Below, piece after piece: positions 9,113-17,825 of a stretch of 64,000 nt of DNA (its first letter is position 1; each line of letters begins with the position of its first letter). The DNA is from Aureimonas sp. ME7. Lineage in GTDB: Bacteria > Pseudomonadota > Alphaproteobacteria > Rhizobiales > Rhizobiaceae. The stretch spans positions 62,001-126,000 of the forward strand of contig NZ_CAJCKW010000007.1 in assembly GCF_903970965.1 (NCBI RefSeq), read 5' to 3'. The notes under the pieces were generated by a model. That model had not been told where the DNA came from. It searched no databases and saw nothing but the letters and a program-made list of their open reading frames with translations. The position numbers and the translations under genes are program-made.

Positions 9113-9170
9113 GTTTCGACGCGTTGTCCGGGCGCCGAAGCCGACATGGCTTCGATCGGAAACGCTCTAA
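9113..9170. repeat. Short palindromic repeat of the AGAGCGTTTCC type
   Basis: Between two convergent genes. On the minus strand it begins AGAGCGTTTCCGATCGAAGC. Inside lies a perfect hairpin, CGAAGCC (9136-9142), loop GACAT, GGCTTCG (9148-9154), enclosed by a GTTTCG and CGGAAAC pair. I recall similar AGAGCGTTTTC-type dispersed palindromes from Hyphomicrobiales genomes; that link is from memory. It may also act as a transcription terminator for both flanking genes. Confidence 0.5.
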
Positions 9171-10414
9171 CCCCGCTCGAGAAACTCCAGGCTGGCTCCC
9201 AGAAGCGCCGCCGCGCCCGCCTCGACGAAGCGCGGCTCGACGTCCTCCGCCTCGTTGTGACTGATCCCCTCGCGGCAGGGGCAGAAGATCATCGCGGTCG
9301 GCGCGAGAGGGGCAAGGTGCAGCGCGTCGTGGAAGGCGCCCGAAACGATCGGGCGGGCAGGCAAACCCGCCCGGCGGGCGCCCGCCTCCACCACGGCGAC
9401 CATGGCGGGCGAGAAGGCGGTGGGGGCCATGCGCACCAGGGTGCGGACCGCGACCGAGCAACCCGCCCGTTCGGCCTCGCGCGCGCAGACCACGCGAAGC
9501 TCGGCTTCCAGGCGCTCCAGCACGGCGGCATCCGGATGGCGCAGGTCCACCGTGAACGCCACGCGTTCGGCCACCGCGTTGACCGAGCCGGGCCACGCCT
9601 CGATCCGCCCGGCGGTGAAGCGCGCGTGCGCGTCGCCCGGCATCACGCCGGCATAGAGCGACGCGAGGATGGCGGCCGCCGCCGCCATCGGATCGCGGCG
9701 ATACATGAGCGGCGTGGTTCCGGCGTGCGCCGCCCGCCCTCCCAGCGCGATCTCCAGCCACAACGTCCCTTGGATGCCTGTGACGATGCCGATCGGCGTG
9801 TTCTCGCGCTCCAGAACCGGGCCCTGCTCGATATGGAGTTCGAGATAGCCGGCGACCGGGTCGCCGAGGGCGACGGGCGCGAGATCGGGCAGCGAAGCGA
9901 GCGTCGCGGCGAGTTCGTCGCGCAACACGGCCCCGTCCGGCGCGCGCGCTTCGAGCCATTCGGGATCGAGGGCGCGGGCCGCGAAGGCCTGCGAGCCCAT
10001 GGCGCCGGGCGCGAAGCGGCTGCCCTCCTCGTTGGTCCAGGCGACCGCCTCGACGGGGCAGGGCGTTCGCGCTCCGGCGTCCTCCAGGGCTTCCAGCACC
10101 TCGAAGGCGGAGAGAACCCCGAGCGCCCCGTCGAAGCGCCCGCCGGTCGGCTGGGTGTCGAGATGGCTGCCGAGAAGCAGCGGCGGGCGGTCGGGCCCCT
10201 GCCCCTCGCGCCGGACGAAGAGATTGGCCATCTCGTCCTGGCGCACCGAGAAGCCTCGCGCTTCGGCAAGGCTTTTCAGAAGCCGGCGGGCGTCCCGGTC
10301 GCCCGGCGTCAGCGCCTGCCGGTCGACGCCGCCGCGCCCCGTCGCGCCGATCGCGGCGAAGCGCCGGATGCGCTCGGCCAGACGCTCGGGGCGGATCGCC
10401 GGCCGGCTCGTCAC
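9167..10414 (-). CDS. M20-family amidohydrolase (N-carbamoyl-L-amino acid hydrolase / allantoate amidohydrolase type)
   Basis: Metal-dependent C-N hydrolase of 415 residues, the family length. Metal-ligand motifs visible in order are GSHLDTQPTGGRFDG (His and bridging Asp), WTNEEGSRFAPGAMGS (Glu pair), ELHIEQGPVLE (His) and ISHNEAEDVEP (His). The GTG start at 10414 overlaps the upstream BtpA gene as GTGA. It is the last gene of the leftward operon beginning at 16906, which suggests that the imported compound carries an N-carbamoyl, amide or ureido group. That substrate is inferred; the subfamily cannot be separated by eye. Confidence 0.88.
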   Translation of the reverse strand: MTSRPAIRPERLAERIRRFAAIGATGRGGVDRQALTPGDRDARRLLKSLAEARGFSVRQDEMANLFVRREGQGPDRPPLLLGSHLDTQPTGGRFDGALGVLSAFEVLEALEDAGARTPCPVEAVAWTNEEGSRFAPGAMGSQAFAARALDPEWLEARAPDGAVLRDELAATLASLPDLAPVALGDPVAGYLELHIEQGPVLERENTPIGIVTGIQGTLWLEIALGGRAAHAGTTPLMYRRDPMAAAAAILASLYAGVMPGDAHARFTAGRIEAWPGSVNAVAERVAFTVDLRHPDAAVLERLEAELRVVCAREAERAGCSVAVRTLVRMAPTAFSPAMVAVVEAGARRAGLPARPIVSGAFHDALHLAPLAPTAMIFCPCREGISHNEAEDVEPRFVEAGAAALLGASLEFLERG

Positions 10415-11253
10415 CGGGGAAGGCCCTTGGTGAAGGCCTTGACGCGATCGGGATCGACCGGGTTCCACCAGACGCCGTCGTACTTCAAGGAGCTCGCGAC
10501 GATGACGCCGTCCGCGACTTGGAGAATATCGCCGACGTTCTCGGGCGTCACGCCGCTGCCGACCAACGTCGGCAGGTTGGCGGCCTCTTTGATCATGCGG
10601 ATATAGGAAAGCTCGGCGACGTGCCCGGTGCGCTGGCCGGTGGCGATCACCACGTCGGCGTCGAAGAACACGAGGTCCTTGACCTGCTCCTCCACCGGCC
10701 GGTCGGCGACGATCGCATGGGCGCCGTGCTTCACGTGGGCATCGGCGAAGATGCGGATGCCCTTGGCGCGCAGAGCCGCGCGGTAGCGCATGGCGCGCGC
10801 CGCCTCGCCTTCCACGAAGCCCTCGTTGGCGACATAGGCGTTGGCCCACTGGTTGACGCGCACGAAGGCGGCGTTCGAGGCGCTGGCGACGGCGAGCGCA
10901 GGGATCGCGGCGTTGGCCAGCACATTGATGCCGATGGGCTTTCCGAGATCGCGCCGGATGCGGTCGGCGACGACCGACATGTGTGCCGCCGTCTCGGGGC
11001 CGATCGCGTCGGGCTTGGAGAAGGGCACGTCGCCGTGGTTCTCGACGATCACCCCGTCGCAGCCGCCCGCGAGATAGGCGCGCGCATCGGAAAGCCCGCG
11101 CTCGTAGATCGTCTCCACCGCCTCGCCGTCGTGGCGCGGGCTGCCGGGAAGCGGCGCCAGATGCACGACGCCGATGATCGCCTGGGAGCGCCCGAAGATC
11201 GCCCGAAGCGTGTCGCCGGCCGCCTGGCCGATGGGTTTGCGGGTGTCGGTCAT
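10411..11253 (-). CDS. BtpA/SgcQ-family TIM-barrel protein
   Basis: 280 residues matching the BtpA family (PF03437): IIGVVHLAPLPGSPRHDG near the N-terminus, GVIVENHGDVPF, GINVLANAAIPALA, then a C-terminal VGSGVTPENVGDIL phosphate-loop-like segment. The family was named for photosystem I biogenesis in cyanobacteria, but in bacterial sugar operons (SgcQ) it is a predicted aldolase-like or phosphosugar enzyme of unknown reaction. Its ATG overlaps the TGA of the PfkB kinase gene (ATGA). A role acting on the kinase product is inferred from gene order. Confidence 0.85.
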   Translation of the reverse strand: MTDTRKPIGQAAGDTLRAIFGRSQAIIGVVHLAPLPGSPRHDGEAVETIYERGLSDARAYLAGGCDGVIVENHGDVPFSKPDAIGPETAAHMSVVADRIRRDLGKPIGINVLANAAIPALAVASASNAAFVRVNQWANAYVANEGFVEGEAARAMRYRAALRAKGIRIFADAHVKHGAHAIVADRPVEEQVKDLVFFDADVVIATGQRTGHVAELSYIRMIKEAANLPTLVGSGVTPENVGDILQVADGVIVASSLKYDGVWWNPVDPDRVKAFTKGLPR

Positions 11254-12152
11254 GCGTCGTCCTTTTCAAGTTCCGTCTGGAATTCGTCTCGGGTCGGGCC
11301 GCACCCGAAGGTGCCAGGGCGCGTCACCGCCAGCGCGCCCGCCCAGATGGCGAGCCGGATCGCCGCCTCGAACCCGTCGCCGAGCGCGAGGCGCGCGGCA
11401 AGCGTCCCGCAGAACACGTCGCCCGCCCCGCTCGTGTCGAGCGCACGCGCGGGGTAGGCGGGAACGCGGCGCGGCGCGCCCTCCCTGGCCTCGGTGTAGA
11501 CCGCGCCCTCGCCCCCCAGCGTCACCACCGCCGCGCCGCCGCGCGCGGCAAGGTTCCGCGCGATCCGGCCGGGCTCGCTTTCCCCAGTCAGCGCCTCTCC
11601 CTCCCCGCGGTTGACGACGAGAACGGCGGCAGGGGCAAGCGGCATCGCGCGCCCCTCGTCCAAGGGGCTGGCGTTCAGGACCGTTCGCAACCCCAAGGCC
11701 CGCCCGGTTTCCAGCGCCGCGCGCGTCGCGTCCGGGGCGAGGTTGCCCTGAAGAACCAGAACGTCGCCGGTTCGTGCCTCCTCGGCCCACCCGCTTGCCG
11801 CCGGGTCGAAGGCGCGCGCGCAGGCGACGGCGCTGACGATCCGGTTCTCGCCCGAAGTCTCGACCAGGATCGTCGAGCGGTCGGTCGGCAAGTCCAGCGC
11901 CGTCAGGCCGCGATCAGACAGGCCTTCGGCAAGAAGAGCGCGGCGGACGAGGTCCGCCTCCGCATCCCCACCGACCGCCGCCCAGAGCGTCGCCTCGGCG
12001 CCGGCCCGCAGGGCCGCGAGCGCCTGGTTCGCCCCCTTGCCGCCGAGCGCCACCGATGCCCCGTCGGCGTTCAGCGTCTCGCCGGCCTGCGGAAAGCGCG
12101 ACAAGCGGAACGTCGTGTCGAGCGCCGCATTGCCGAGGACATGAACGACCAT
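11250..12152 (-). CDS. PfkB-family (ribokinase-like) carbohydrate kinase
   Basis: 300 residues. It has the N-terminal PfkB signature region (GGKGANQALAALRAGAEATL) and the C-terminal anion-hole motif LDTSGAGDVFCGTLAARLA with the catalytic Asp of GAGD. The first residues (MVVHVLGNAALDTTFRLSRF) resemble ribokinase. It probably phosphorylates a sugar or nucleoside-like compound delivered by the upstream ABC importer. It starts 9 bases after the GATase1-like gene and overlaps the BtpA gene by 4 bases. Confidence 0.9.
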   Translation of the reverse strand: MVVHVLGNAALDTTFRLSRFPQAGETLNADGASVALGGKGANQALAALRAGAEATLWAAVGGDAEADLVRRALLAEGLSDRGLTALDLPTDRSTILVETSGENRIVSAVACARAFDPAASGWAEEARTGDVLVLQGNLAPDATRAALETGRALGLRTVLNASPLDEGRAMPLAPAAVLVVNRGEGEALTGESEPGRIARNLAARGGAAVVTLGGEGAVYTEAREGAPRRVPAYPARALDTSGAGDVFCGTLAARLALGDGFEAAIRLAIWAGALAVTRPGTFGCGPTRDEFQTELEKDDA

Positions 12153-12161
12153 GCGGGCGAA

Positions 12162-12929
12162 CTACTTCGCGGTCGCCCAGCCGAGCATGGCGGAGAACAG
12201 CTTGGCATAGCCGTCCCAGCGGATGAAGTCGCCCGGCAGCCAGTGCGGCCCGACATCCGAGGTCCAGACCACCGAGCGGCCTTTCCCGTAGGTGCCGGTG
12301 ACGAGAAGCGGCTGCGAGCCGTATTCGCCCGACACCGTCGCCAGAACCTCGGCGCCGGGCTTCAGCTCGACCTCGTTGTAGCCGAGAAGGATCGGCCAGT
12401 CGGCGCCGAGCCCTTCGAGGATCGGATGGGCGGCATCGCCCGTGACCACGGGCGCGAAGCCTTCGGGCACCTCGACCCGGTCGTCGAAGCGCAGGCAGGT
12501 GACGGGGAGGACGTCCTCGACCGGCGTGCGGGCATAGCGCGCGCCGCCGTTGATGCCCTGGAACGAGTAGTAGCCGCCGAACATCAGGAGCGCGCCGCCC
12601 TCCTCGACATATTGGCGGAGGAGCTTCAGCCGGTTCGGCGTCGGCCGGGAGTGGATCCAGGTGTCGGGATGCAGAAGCAGCGTGTTGGCGCCGATGTCGG
12701 AGAGGATCACCGCGTCGTACTGCGCCAAGCCCTCCATCGTCAGCGGAAAGTCGCGCTGCGCCTGATGGGCCGGCATGAAGGTGATGTCGTAGGGGCTGTC
12801 TTTCAGGGCATCGAGAAGCTCGTCCGCGCCCTGGTGGTAGGTCACGGTCGGGAACTGGTCGAAGCCCTTGATGTGGGTCGCCGTGGACACCCAGCTTTCG
12901 CCGGCGAGGAGCACCTTCTTGCGGGACAT
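12162..12929 (-). CDS. GATase1-like domain protein (PF07090-type putative glutamine amidotransferase)
   Basis: 255 residues with MSRKKVLLAGESWVSTATHI at the start, LAQYDAVILSDIGANTLLL, EEGGALLMFGGYYSFQG and PLLVTGTYGKGRSVVWTSDV. This is the class I glutamine amidotransferase-like fold. The usual nucleophilic Cys at the elbow is not visible; GGYYSF occupies the expected site. It may therefore be a non-amidotransferase member of the fold, as in ThuA-like proteins. An AAGGAA Shine-Dalgarno precedes the ATG. Its place in the sugar operon suggests a catabolic or isomerase-like role, which is inference. Confidence 0.8.
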   Translation of the reverse strand: MSRKKVLLAGESWVSTATHIKGFDQFPTVTYHQGADELLDALKDSPYDITFMPAHQAQRDFPLTMEGLAQYDAVILSDIGANTLLLHPDTWIHSRPTPNRLKLLRQYVEEGGALLMFGGYYSFQGINGGARYARTPVEDVLPVTCLRFDDRVEVPEGFAPVVTGDAAHPILEGLGADWPILLGYNEVELKPGAEVLATVSGEYGSQPLLVTGTYGKGRSVVWTSDVGPHWLPGDFIRWDGYAKLFSAMLGWATAK

Positions 12930-12964
12930 CGTATTTCCTTGGAAGTGGATAGGGGGAAAGAGGT

Positions 12965-14059
12965 TCAGGCCGCCTGGAACACGGCGCGCGGATTATCCGT
13001 CATGATCGCGTCGATCACCGTCTCGTCGACGCCGTGGCGCCGGAGGCGCGGCACGAAATGGCGAAGCACGTGGGCATAGCCGAAGCCGCCGTAGCGCGTC
13101 AGCATCATCTTCAGGAAGACGTCCTGGCTGAGAAGGATGCGGTCGGCAAAGCCGGCGTCCACCAGCTTCCGGATGGCGCGCGCGTTCTCCTCGTCGGAAG
13201 GGGACTGCGCGTCCTGGTCGGCATAATAATAGTCCATGCCGATCATGTCGTATTCCAGGAACGCGCCGCGCTTCGCCAAGCTCGTCTGGTAGGCGAGGTC
13301 GTCGTGGCTCGGGTTCATATGACAGAGAACCGTGTGCCGGAGATCGGCGCCCTCCGCCTCCACGACGTCCAGCACCTCGTGGGCGAGGCGCTCCCAGCCC
13401 GGCAGGTGGATCGACAAGGGAACACCCGTGCGCGCCGAGGCGCGGGCGGAGGCGCGCAGCGATTTGCGCTCGGTGGGCGTGAAGTCCTTGGATACGCCGA
13501 CCTCGCCGATGATGCCGGCCATGATCTCGGGGCGCTCGGGTCCGCCGCCGACATCGGCGACGATGAGGTCCGCGACCTCCTCGACATCCATGGCGGCCAG
13601 CCATTCGGGATGGCTGAACTCGAGATAGAAGCCCGAGCCCATGACGATCCGGAGCCCGCTCATGCGCTGGATGCGCCGCAAGCCTTCCGGGTTGCGCCCG
13701 ATGCCCCAGTTGGTCGGGTCCACTACCGTGTGGCCGCCGAGCGCCTGGAACATCTTCAGCTCCGACAGGGCGAGATCCCCGTCGTCCAGCGAGACGTTGT
13801 CGCGGTTCATGTAGGGGTTCATGCGCAATTCGCCGATGATCTCGATGCGCACGGGGCCCTCGTTCAGCACCGGATCGGGCGGGTGGCACGGGCAGCGCCA
13901 GGACTTGGCGCCGTCCAGAAACACGTGCTCGTGCATGAGCGTCACGCCCATGTCCCCTGTCGGGATCGGCCCGTCCACGGTCATCACATGCCCTGAGCGC
14001 ACCCCGATCCCGGCGGTGCCGGCCCGCCGCGTTCCCGCATCCTGGAAATCGAGCGCCAT
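12965..14059 (-). CDS. Phosphotriesterase-family metal-dependent hydrolase
   Basis: 364 residues. Binuclear metal motifs of the amidohydrolase fold are present: LMHEHVF (HxH), IIGEVGVSKDF, where Glu takes the place of the carbamylated Lys bridge as in some family members, PLSIHLPGWER (His), VLCHMNPSHDD (His) and ILLSQDVFLKM (Asp). Known relatives are lactonases, sugar-lactone hydrolases and phosphoesterases. In this operon a lactonase or phosphodiesterase step is likelier than organophosphate cleavage. An extra 26 or so N-terminal residues before MTVDGPIPTGDMG could mean that the true start is the internal ATG. Confidence 0.88.
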   Translation of the reverse strand: MALDFQDAGTRRAGTAGIGVRSGHVMTVDGPIPTGDMGVTLMHEHVFLDGAKSWRCPCHPPDPVLNEGPVRIEIIGELRMNPYMNRDNVSLDDGDLALSELKMFQALGGHTVVDPTNWGIGRNPEGLRRIQRMSGLRIVMGSGFYLEFSHPEWLAAMDVEEVADLIVADVGGGPERPEIMAGIIGEVGVSKDFTPTERKSLRASARASARTGVPLSIHLPGWERLAHEVLDVVEAEGADLRHTVLCHMNPSHDDLAYQTSLAKRGAFLEYDMIGMDYYYADQDAQSPSDEENARAIRKLVDAGFADRILLSQDVFLKMMLTRYGGFGYAHVLRHFVPRLRRHGVDETVIDAIMTDNPRAVFQAA

Positions 14060-14064
14060 CGTCT

Positions 14065-15096
14065 TCAGCGCCCGCGCGAGGCGCCGCGGAACAGGCGGAA
14101 GTTCAGCCAGATCGCGACGAGGATGATCGTGCCGGTGATGATCGGCGTCAGAAAGGGCGACATGTGCGACAGGATCAGCCCGTTGGCGATGACGGCGACG
14201 GTTAGCGCGCCGAGGATCGTGCCGATCATCGTGCCGCGCCCGCCGAAGAGCGAGGTACCGCCGAGCACCACGGCGGCGATGACCTCGAGCTCGAAGCCTT
14301 GGCCGGAGTTCGACGAGCCCGAGCCGAGGCGCCCGGCGAGCACGATGCCGGCGAGCGCGGCGGCCGTCGACGACAGGATGTAGACGGCGATGAGCGTGCG
14401 CCGGACGTCGACGCCGGCGCGCCGCACCGCTTCCTTGTTGGCGCCGATGCCGGTGACGTATCGGCCGAAGCGCGTTGCGTTGAAGACGAGGTAGGCGACG
14501 AGAAGGGCGGCGAGCGCGATCCAGGCGGGAATGGGCACGCCGAGGAGCCAGCCGCGCCCCATGGTGATGAAGAAACTTCCGGGCTCGATCGGGATCGAGT
14601 AGCCCCCGGTGATCAGAAGCGCGACGCCGCGGATCACCGACAGGCCCGCCAGCGTCACGATAAAGGCGGGAATGCCCTCGTAGGCGATGAAGAAACCCTG
14701 CACCGCGCCGACGAGGGCGCCGAGAGCCAGCATCGCGACGATCACCAGCGGCCAGGGCAGGCCGCTTTGCAGGAGCGTCGCCGACAGAGCGCAGACCAGC
14801 GCCAGGACCGAGCCGACCGACAGGTCGATACCGCCCGTCGTGATGACGAAGGTCATCGAGGCCGCGACGATCAGGAGCGGGGCCGACTGGCGCACGATGT
14901 TGAGAAGGTTGGGCGTCGACAGGAAGGCGTCGGTCGTCAGCCCGAACAGGAGGCAGACGAGGGCGAAGAAGATCGCGATCGAGCCGACCGCGCCGTTGGC
15001 AACGAAGCGGTCGCGAAGCGTCGCCTCGCGCACGCGGGCAGAGCTTGCCGGCGCATGGAGATGGGGCTGGCCGTCGGCGATGCCGGTCGGGGTCAT
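14065..15096 (-). CDS. Sugar ABC transporter permease (RbsC/FrcC type)
   Basis: Inner-membrane permease of 343 residues with about ten hydrophobic segments. The family signature is visible: FVITTGGIDLSVGSVLALVC early, FIAYEGIPAFIVTLAGLSVI in the middle and GFELEVIAAVVLGGTSLFGG late. The N-terminal 35 residues are cytoplasmic. Its ATG overlaps the stop of the ATPase gene (ATGA). Together with the neighbouring ATPase and binding protein it forms a carbohydrate uptake transporter of the CUT2 class. Confidence 0.93.
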   Translation of the reverse strand: MTPTGIADGQPHLHAPASSARVREATLRDRFVANGAVGSIAIFFALVCLLFGLTTDAFLSTPNLLNIVRQSAPLLIVAASMTFVITTGGIDLSVGSVLALVCALSATLLQSGLPWPLVIVAMLALGALVGAVQGFFIAYEGIPAFIVTLAGLSVIRGVALLITGGYSIPIEPGSFFITMGRGWLLGVPIPAWIALAALLVAYLVFNATRFGRYVTGIGANKEAVRRAGVDVRRTLIAVYILSSTAAALAGIVLAGRLGSGSSNSGQGFELEVIAAVVLGGTSLFGGRGTMIGTILGALTVAVIANGLILSHMSPFLTPIITGTIILVAIWLNFRLFRGASRGR

Positions 15097-15899
15097 GCGT
15101 GCGCTCCTTGCGTGGGGGCCGGTCCTTCGCCCGCGCGCGCCGAGCGCGCCTGGAACTTGCGCCCGACGATGAGGTTGACGACCTCCTCGATATGGGTGTC
15201 GGCGACGCGTCGCTCGGCGACGTTGCGCCCCTCGTACATGACCTGGATCCGGTCGCAGACGAGGAAGAGGTCCTGGAGCCGGTGGGTGATCAGGATGACA
15301 CTGACGCCTCGGGCCGAGACGGTGCGGATCAATTCCAGCACGGCCTCGACCTCGGCGACGGCGAGCGCCGCCGTCGGCTCGTCCATGATGAGGACCTTGG
15401 GCTCGAACGAGGCCGCCCGGCCGATGGCGATCGACTGGCGCTGGCCGCCCGACAGGTTTTCCACCAACAGCTTCGTGTCGGCAATCACGATGCCGAGCCG
15501 CTCCAGCATCGCCTTGGCGTCCGCATGCATGCGGTGCTTGTCGAGAAGGTGGAGGCCGGCAATGCGCCGGCGCGGCTCGCGCCCGAGAAAGAGGTTTCCC
15601 GCCACGTCCACCGTGTCGCAGAGCGACAGGTCCTGGTAGACCATCTCGACCTTCGCGGCGCGCGCATCGGCCGGCGAGGAGAAGGATACCTTTTTCCCGT
15701 CGATCTCGATCGTGCCCGAATCGGGCACCACGGCGCCGGACAGGACCTTGGACAGGGTGGACTTGCCGGCCCCGTTGTCGCCGACGAGGCCGAGCACCTC
15801 GCCGGGCGCCAGACGCATCGACACGTCGTCCAGCGTCTGGATCGGCCCGTAGCGTTTCGAGATCCCGGTCATCGCGACCCGGTCGGGAATGGTCGTCAT
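15093..15899 (-). CDS. Sugar ABC transporter ATP-binding protein, half-size (FrcA-like)
   Basis: 268 residues with a single nucleotide-binding domain, unlike the double-domain RbsA. This is the FrcA arrangement of rhizobial CUT2 importers. Motifs are Walker A GDNGAGKST, signature LSGGQRQSIAIGRAA, Walker B VLIMDEPTAAL and switch His in ILITHRLQD. The ATG at 15899 has a GGAGG Shine-Dalgarno and was chosen over a longer frame running into the binding-protein gene. The C-terminal 20 residues are a disordered Gly/Ala/Pro tail. Confidence 0.92.
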   Translation of the reverse strand: MTTIPDRVAMTGISKRYGPIQTLDDVSMRLAPGEVLGLVGDNGAGKSTLSKVLSGAVVPDSGTIEIDGKKVSFSSPADARAAKVEMVYQDLSLCDTVDVAGNLFLGREPRRRIAGLHLLDKHRMHADAKAMLERLGIVIADTKLLVENLSGGQRQSIAIGRAASFEPKVLIMDEPTAALAVAEVEAVLELIRTVSARGVSVILITHRLQDLFLVCDRIQVMYEGRNVAERRVADTHIEEVVNLIVGRKFQARSARAGEGPAPTQGAHA

Positions 15900-15927
15900 G
15901 ACGCCTCCGGCTGCAGGAAGGGTATGC

Positions 15928-15950
15928 GGCGGGGCGCCAATGGCCCCGCC
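15928..15950. other. Stem-loop between binding-protein and ATPase genes
   Basis: Perfect eight-base arms GGCGGGGC (15928-15935) and GCCCCGCC (15943-15950) around a seven-base loop, just downstream of the binding-protein stop. There is no T-run. Such intergenic hairpins often protect the upstream message from 3' exonucleases and raise binding-protein dosage over the membrane components. The role is inferred. Confidence 0.6.
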
Positions 15951-15967
15951 CTGGGGTTTAAGCGGCG

Positions 15968-16906
15968 TTACTGGAACATGCCCCGGAACCGGTCGACGTT
16001 GTCCTTGGTGACGATCGTCACCGGGATGTTGATGATCGGCTCGACCGTCTCGCCCTTTTTGAGACGGCTTAGCGCTTCCACGGCCGCCTTGCCTTCGCCG
16101 GCGGGATCCTGCTGCACCACGGCGGCGACCCAGCCCTCGTCGATGCCCTTGACGGCCTGGGCCGTCAGGTCCCAGCCGAAGACCTTGACGTCGCCCTGGC
16201 GCCCCTGGCTTTCCACCGCCGAGACCGAGCCGATGAGAGCCGGCTCGCCGGTGGCGTAGAGCGTCGTCATCGCGGGGTTGGCGGTCATCAGGTTCTCGGC
16301 GGCGCCGAGCGCCACGTCCTGGACGTTCTGCCCGTCCACCGTGTCGAGGAAGGTGACCTTGGCGCCGCTCATCCCCACCGCCTTCTTGAAACCGTCGAGC
16401 CGCTGGTTCTGGATGAAGGAGTTGAGCGCACCGACGACGCCGACGCTCGCCTCGCCCCCCATCTCCTTCGTCACATAGTCGGCGTAGTGCTTCCCGATCT
16501 CCTCGCCGGCCATCATGTTGTCGACACCCACGAACGAGACGTTGTCCCCGTCCGGGATCTGCGCGTCGATCGCGATCACCGGGATGCCGGCGTTCTTGGC
16601 TTCGGTAATGGCCGGCTTCACGCCGTTGACGTCGATCGCGATCAGGATGATGCCGTCGACCTTCTGGGTGACGTAGTTCTCGATCGCCGTGTTCTGGGCG
16701 GCCGGCACGTTGTTGGCGTCGAAGATCACGAGCTCGGCGCCGGCGGCCTTGGCCGCCGCCTTCGCGCCGTCGTTGATCTGGTTGAAGAAGAGGGCTTGGC
16801 TGTTGATCGTCACCATCGCGAACGTATCGGCCATGGCGGCCGAGCCGAGGCCGGCGAACAGGGCGAGCGCGGCGGCAGAGCCGGCGAGAAGCTGGGGAAG
16901 GCGCAT
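15968..16906 (-). CDS. Sugar ABC transporter periplasmic binding protein (RbsB/FrcB-like)
   Basis: 312 residues, Peripla_BP_4 type. The signal peptide MRLPQLLAGSAAALALF ends at AAMA before DTFAMV. The mature part contains NYVTQKVDGIILIAIDVNGV, GIPVIAIDAQI, VGVDNMMAGEEIGKHYADYV and TTLYATGEPALIGSVSAV, all typical of the family. A Shine-Dalgarno AGGAG lies about ten bases upstream of the ATG. It is the first gene of the leftward operon. Two palindromes at 16970-17004 lie in its promoter region. The ligand is unknown; the catabolic genes downstream suggest a modified sugar or a nucleoside-like compound. Confidence 0.93.
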   Translation of the reverse strand: MRLPQLLAGSAAALALFAGLGSAAMADTFAMVTINSQALFFNQINDGAKAAAKAAGAELVIFDANNVPAAQNTAIENYVTQKVDGIILIAIDVNGVKPAITEAKNAGIPVIAIDAQIPDGDNVSFVGVDNMMAGEEIGKHYADYVTKEMGGEASVGVVGALNSFIQNQRLDGFKKAVGMSGAKVTFLDTVDGQNVQDVALGAAENLMTANPAMTTLYATGEPALIGSVSAVESQGRQGDVKVFGWDLTAQAVKGIDEGWVAAVVQQDPAGEGKAAVEALSRLKKGETVEPIINIPVTIVTKDNVDRFRGMFQ

Positions 16907-16968
16907 TTTCCGAGTCTCCTTGATCGAGCGGTTCCATCCGCGGGCCGAGCCGTCGGGCCAGCGATAGA

Positions 16969-17004
16969 ATTCAAGAGACTTGAATGCGTGTCAATGATAT
17001 TGAC
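16969..17004. promoter_or_regulatory. Tandem operator palindromes in front of the leftward sugar operon
   Basis: Two inverted repeats with centres 20 bases apart. The first is ATTCAAGAGACTTGAAT (16969-16985, seven-base arms). The second is GTCAATGATATTGAC (16990-17004, six-base arms). Both fit TCAA-N5-TTGA. The same spacing and arms occur at 17826-17840 in front of the XRE-cupin gene, so these are probably binding sites of that regulator. Spacing by two helical turns would allow two dimers to bind on one face. Confidence 0.62.
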
Positions 17005-17143
17005 GAAGAATTTCGCAGCGTTTGCAACTGCTGCATCCTTGTGCATCGCAGCATGAAAATTGGGCTGCTGGTTTTCGAACACGAAACGTTCGATAGCGCC
17101 TCGGTTTCGCTATTTCGAGCAGGGGCTCGACCCCGCCTCGTGC

Positions 17144-17764
17144 CTAGAATGTCGGCGGCGTGTTCACCCAGAAGATGCTGGCACGCTCCGTTCCGAGGTT
17201 GCGGTAGTGATGGGGGCGGTCGGAAGGAAACACGAAGGCGTCGCCCGGTTTCAAGTGGAACGCATGATCGCCGACATGAAGCTCGATCTCGCCGGCGATG
17301 ACGTAGCCGACCTCCTCGCCGACATGGCGGATCGGCCCCGCGCTGGCGCCGCCCCCGTCGATATGATGGATGTTGCATTGCAGGAGATGGCCGGTGGAAT
17401 AGGGGATCACCCGTTCCAACGAAATGCCTTCGCCCTGGCGCAGGGGATCCAGCGTGATCAGCGGGCGCTGCCCGGCACGGAACACCACGCCCTCCTCGCC
17501 GTCGGCTTCCTCGAACATGCGCCCGATATTGGTGTCCAGCACCTCGACGAGGCGGTGCAGCATGGGAAGCGAGGGGGACGCCTTGCCGTTCTCGACCTTG
17601 GACAGGAGGCTTTCGGAGCAGCCGGCGGCGGTCGCCAGCCCCTTCAGCGTCAACCCCCGCGTCTGCCGGGCGAGTTTGAGCCGCATGCCGAGCTTGGCAG
17701 GCGCCGAATCGAGGCTGCCCGAGAGGGCGTTCTTCAGCTTGGGAACGTTTGGGGCCGAACTCAT
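17144..17764 (-). CDS. XRE-family regulator with C-terminal cupin domain
   Basis: 206 residues. The N-terminal helix-turn-helix (about residues 26-80) includes TRGLTLKGLATAAGCSESLL followed by SKVENGKASPSLPML. The C-terminal cupin_2 domain has HVGEEVGYVIAGEIELHVGD and LKPGDAFVFPSDRPHHYRN, the usual small-molecule sensing barrel. The ATG at 17764 is preferred over an upstream TTG at 17830, because the TTG lies inside a palindrome that is better explained as an operator. It lies upstream of the sugar operon in the same orientation, and both promoters carry the same palindrome, so it probably regulates itself and that operon. Confidence 0.9.
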   Translation of the reverse strand: MSSAPNVPKLKNALSGSLDSAPAKLGMRLKLARQTRGLTLKGLATAAGCSESLLSKVENGKASPSLPMLHRLVEVLDTNIGRMFEEADGEEGVVFRAGQRPLITLDPLRQGEGISLERVIPYSTGHLLQCNIHHIDGGGASAGPIRHVGEEVGYVIAGEIELHVGDHAFHLKPGDAFVFPSDRPHHYRNLGTERASIFWVNTPPTF

Positions 17765-17825
17765 GGGACTCTCGGAATGCAAACAACCGGTGCGAGAGCC
17801 GATATGGCCCGCAAACCCGGCGATG

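Noticed and set aside
15900-16937. N-terminal extension of the half-size ABC ATPase frame
   Set aside because: It runs antiphase through the binding-protein gene; the ATPase fold and its Shine-Dalgarno begin at 15899.
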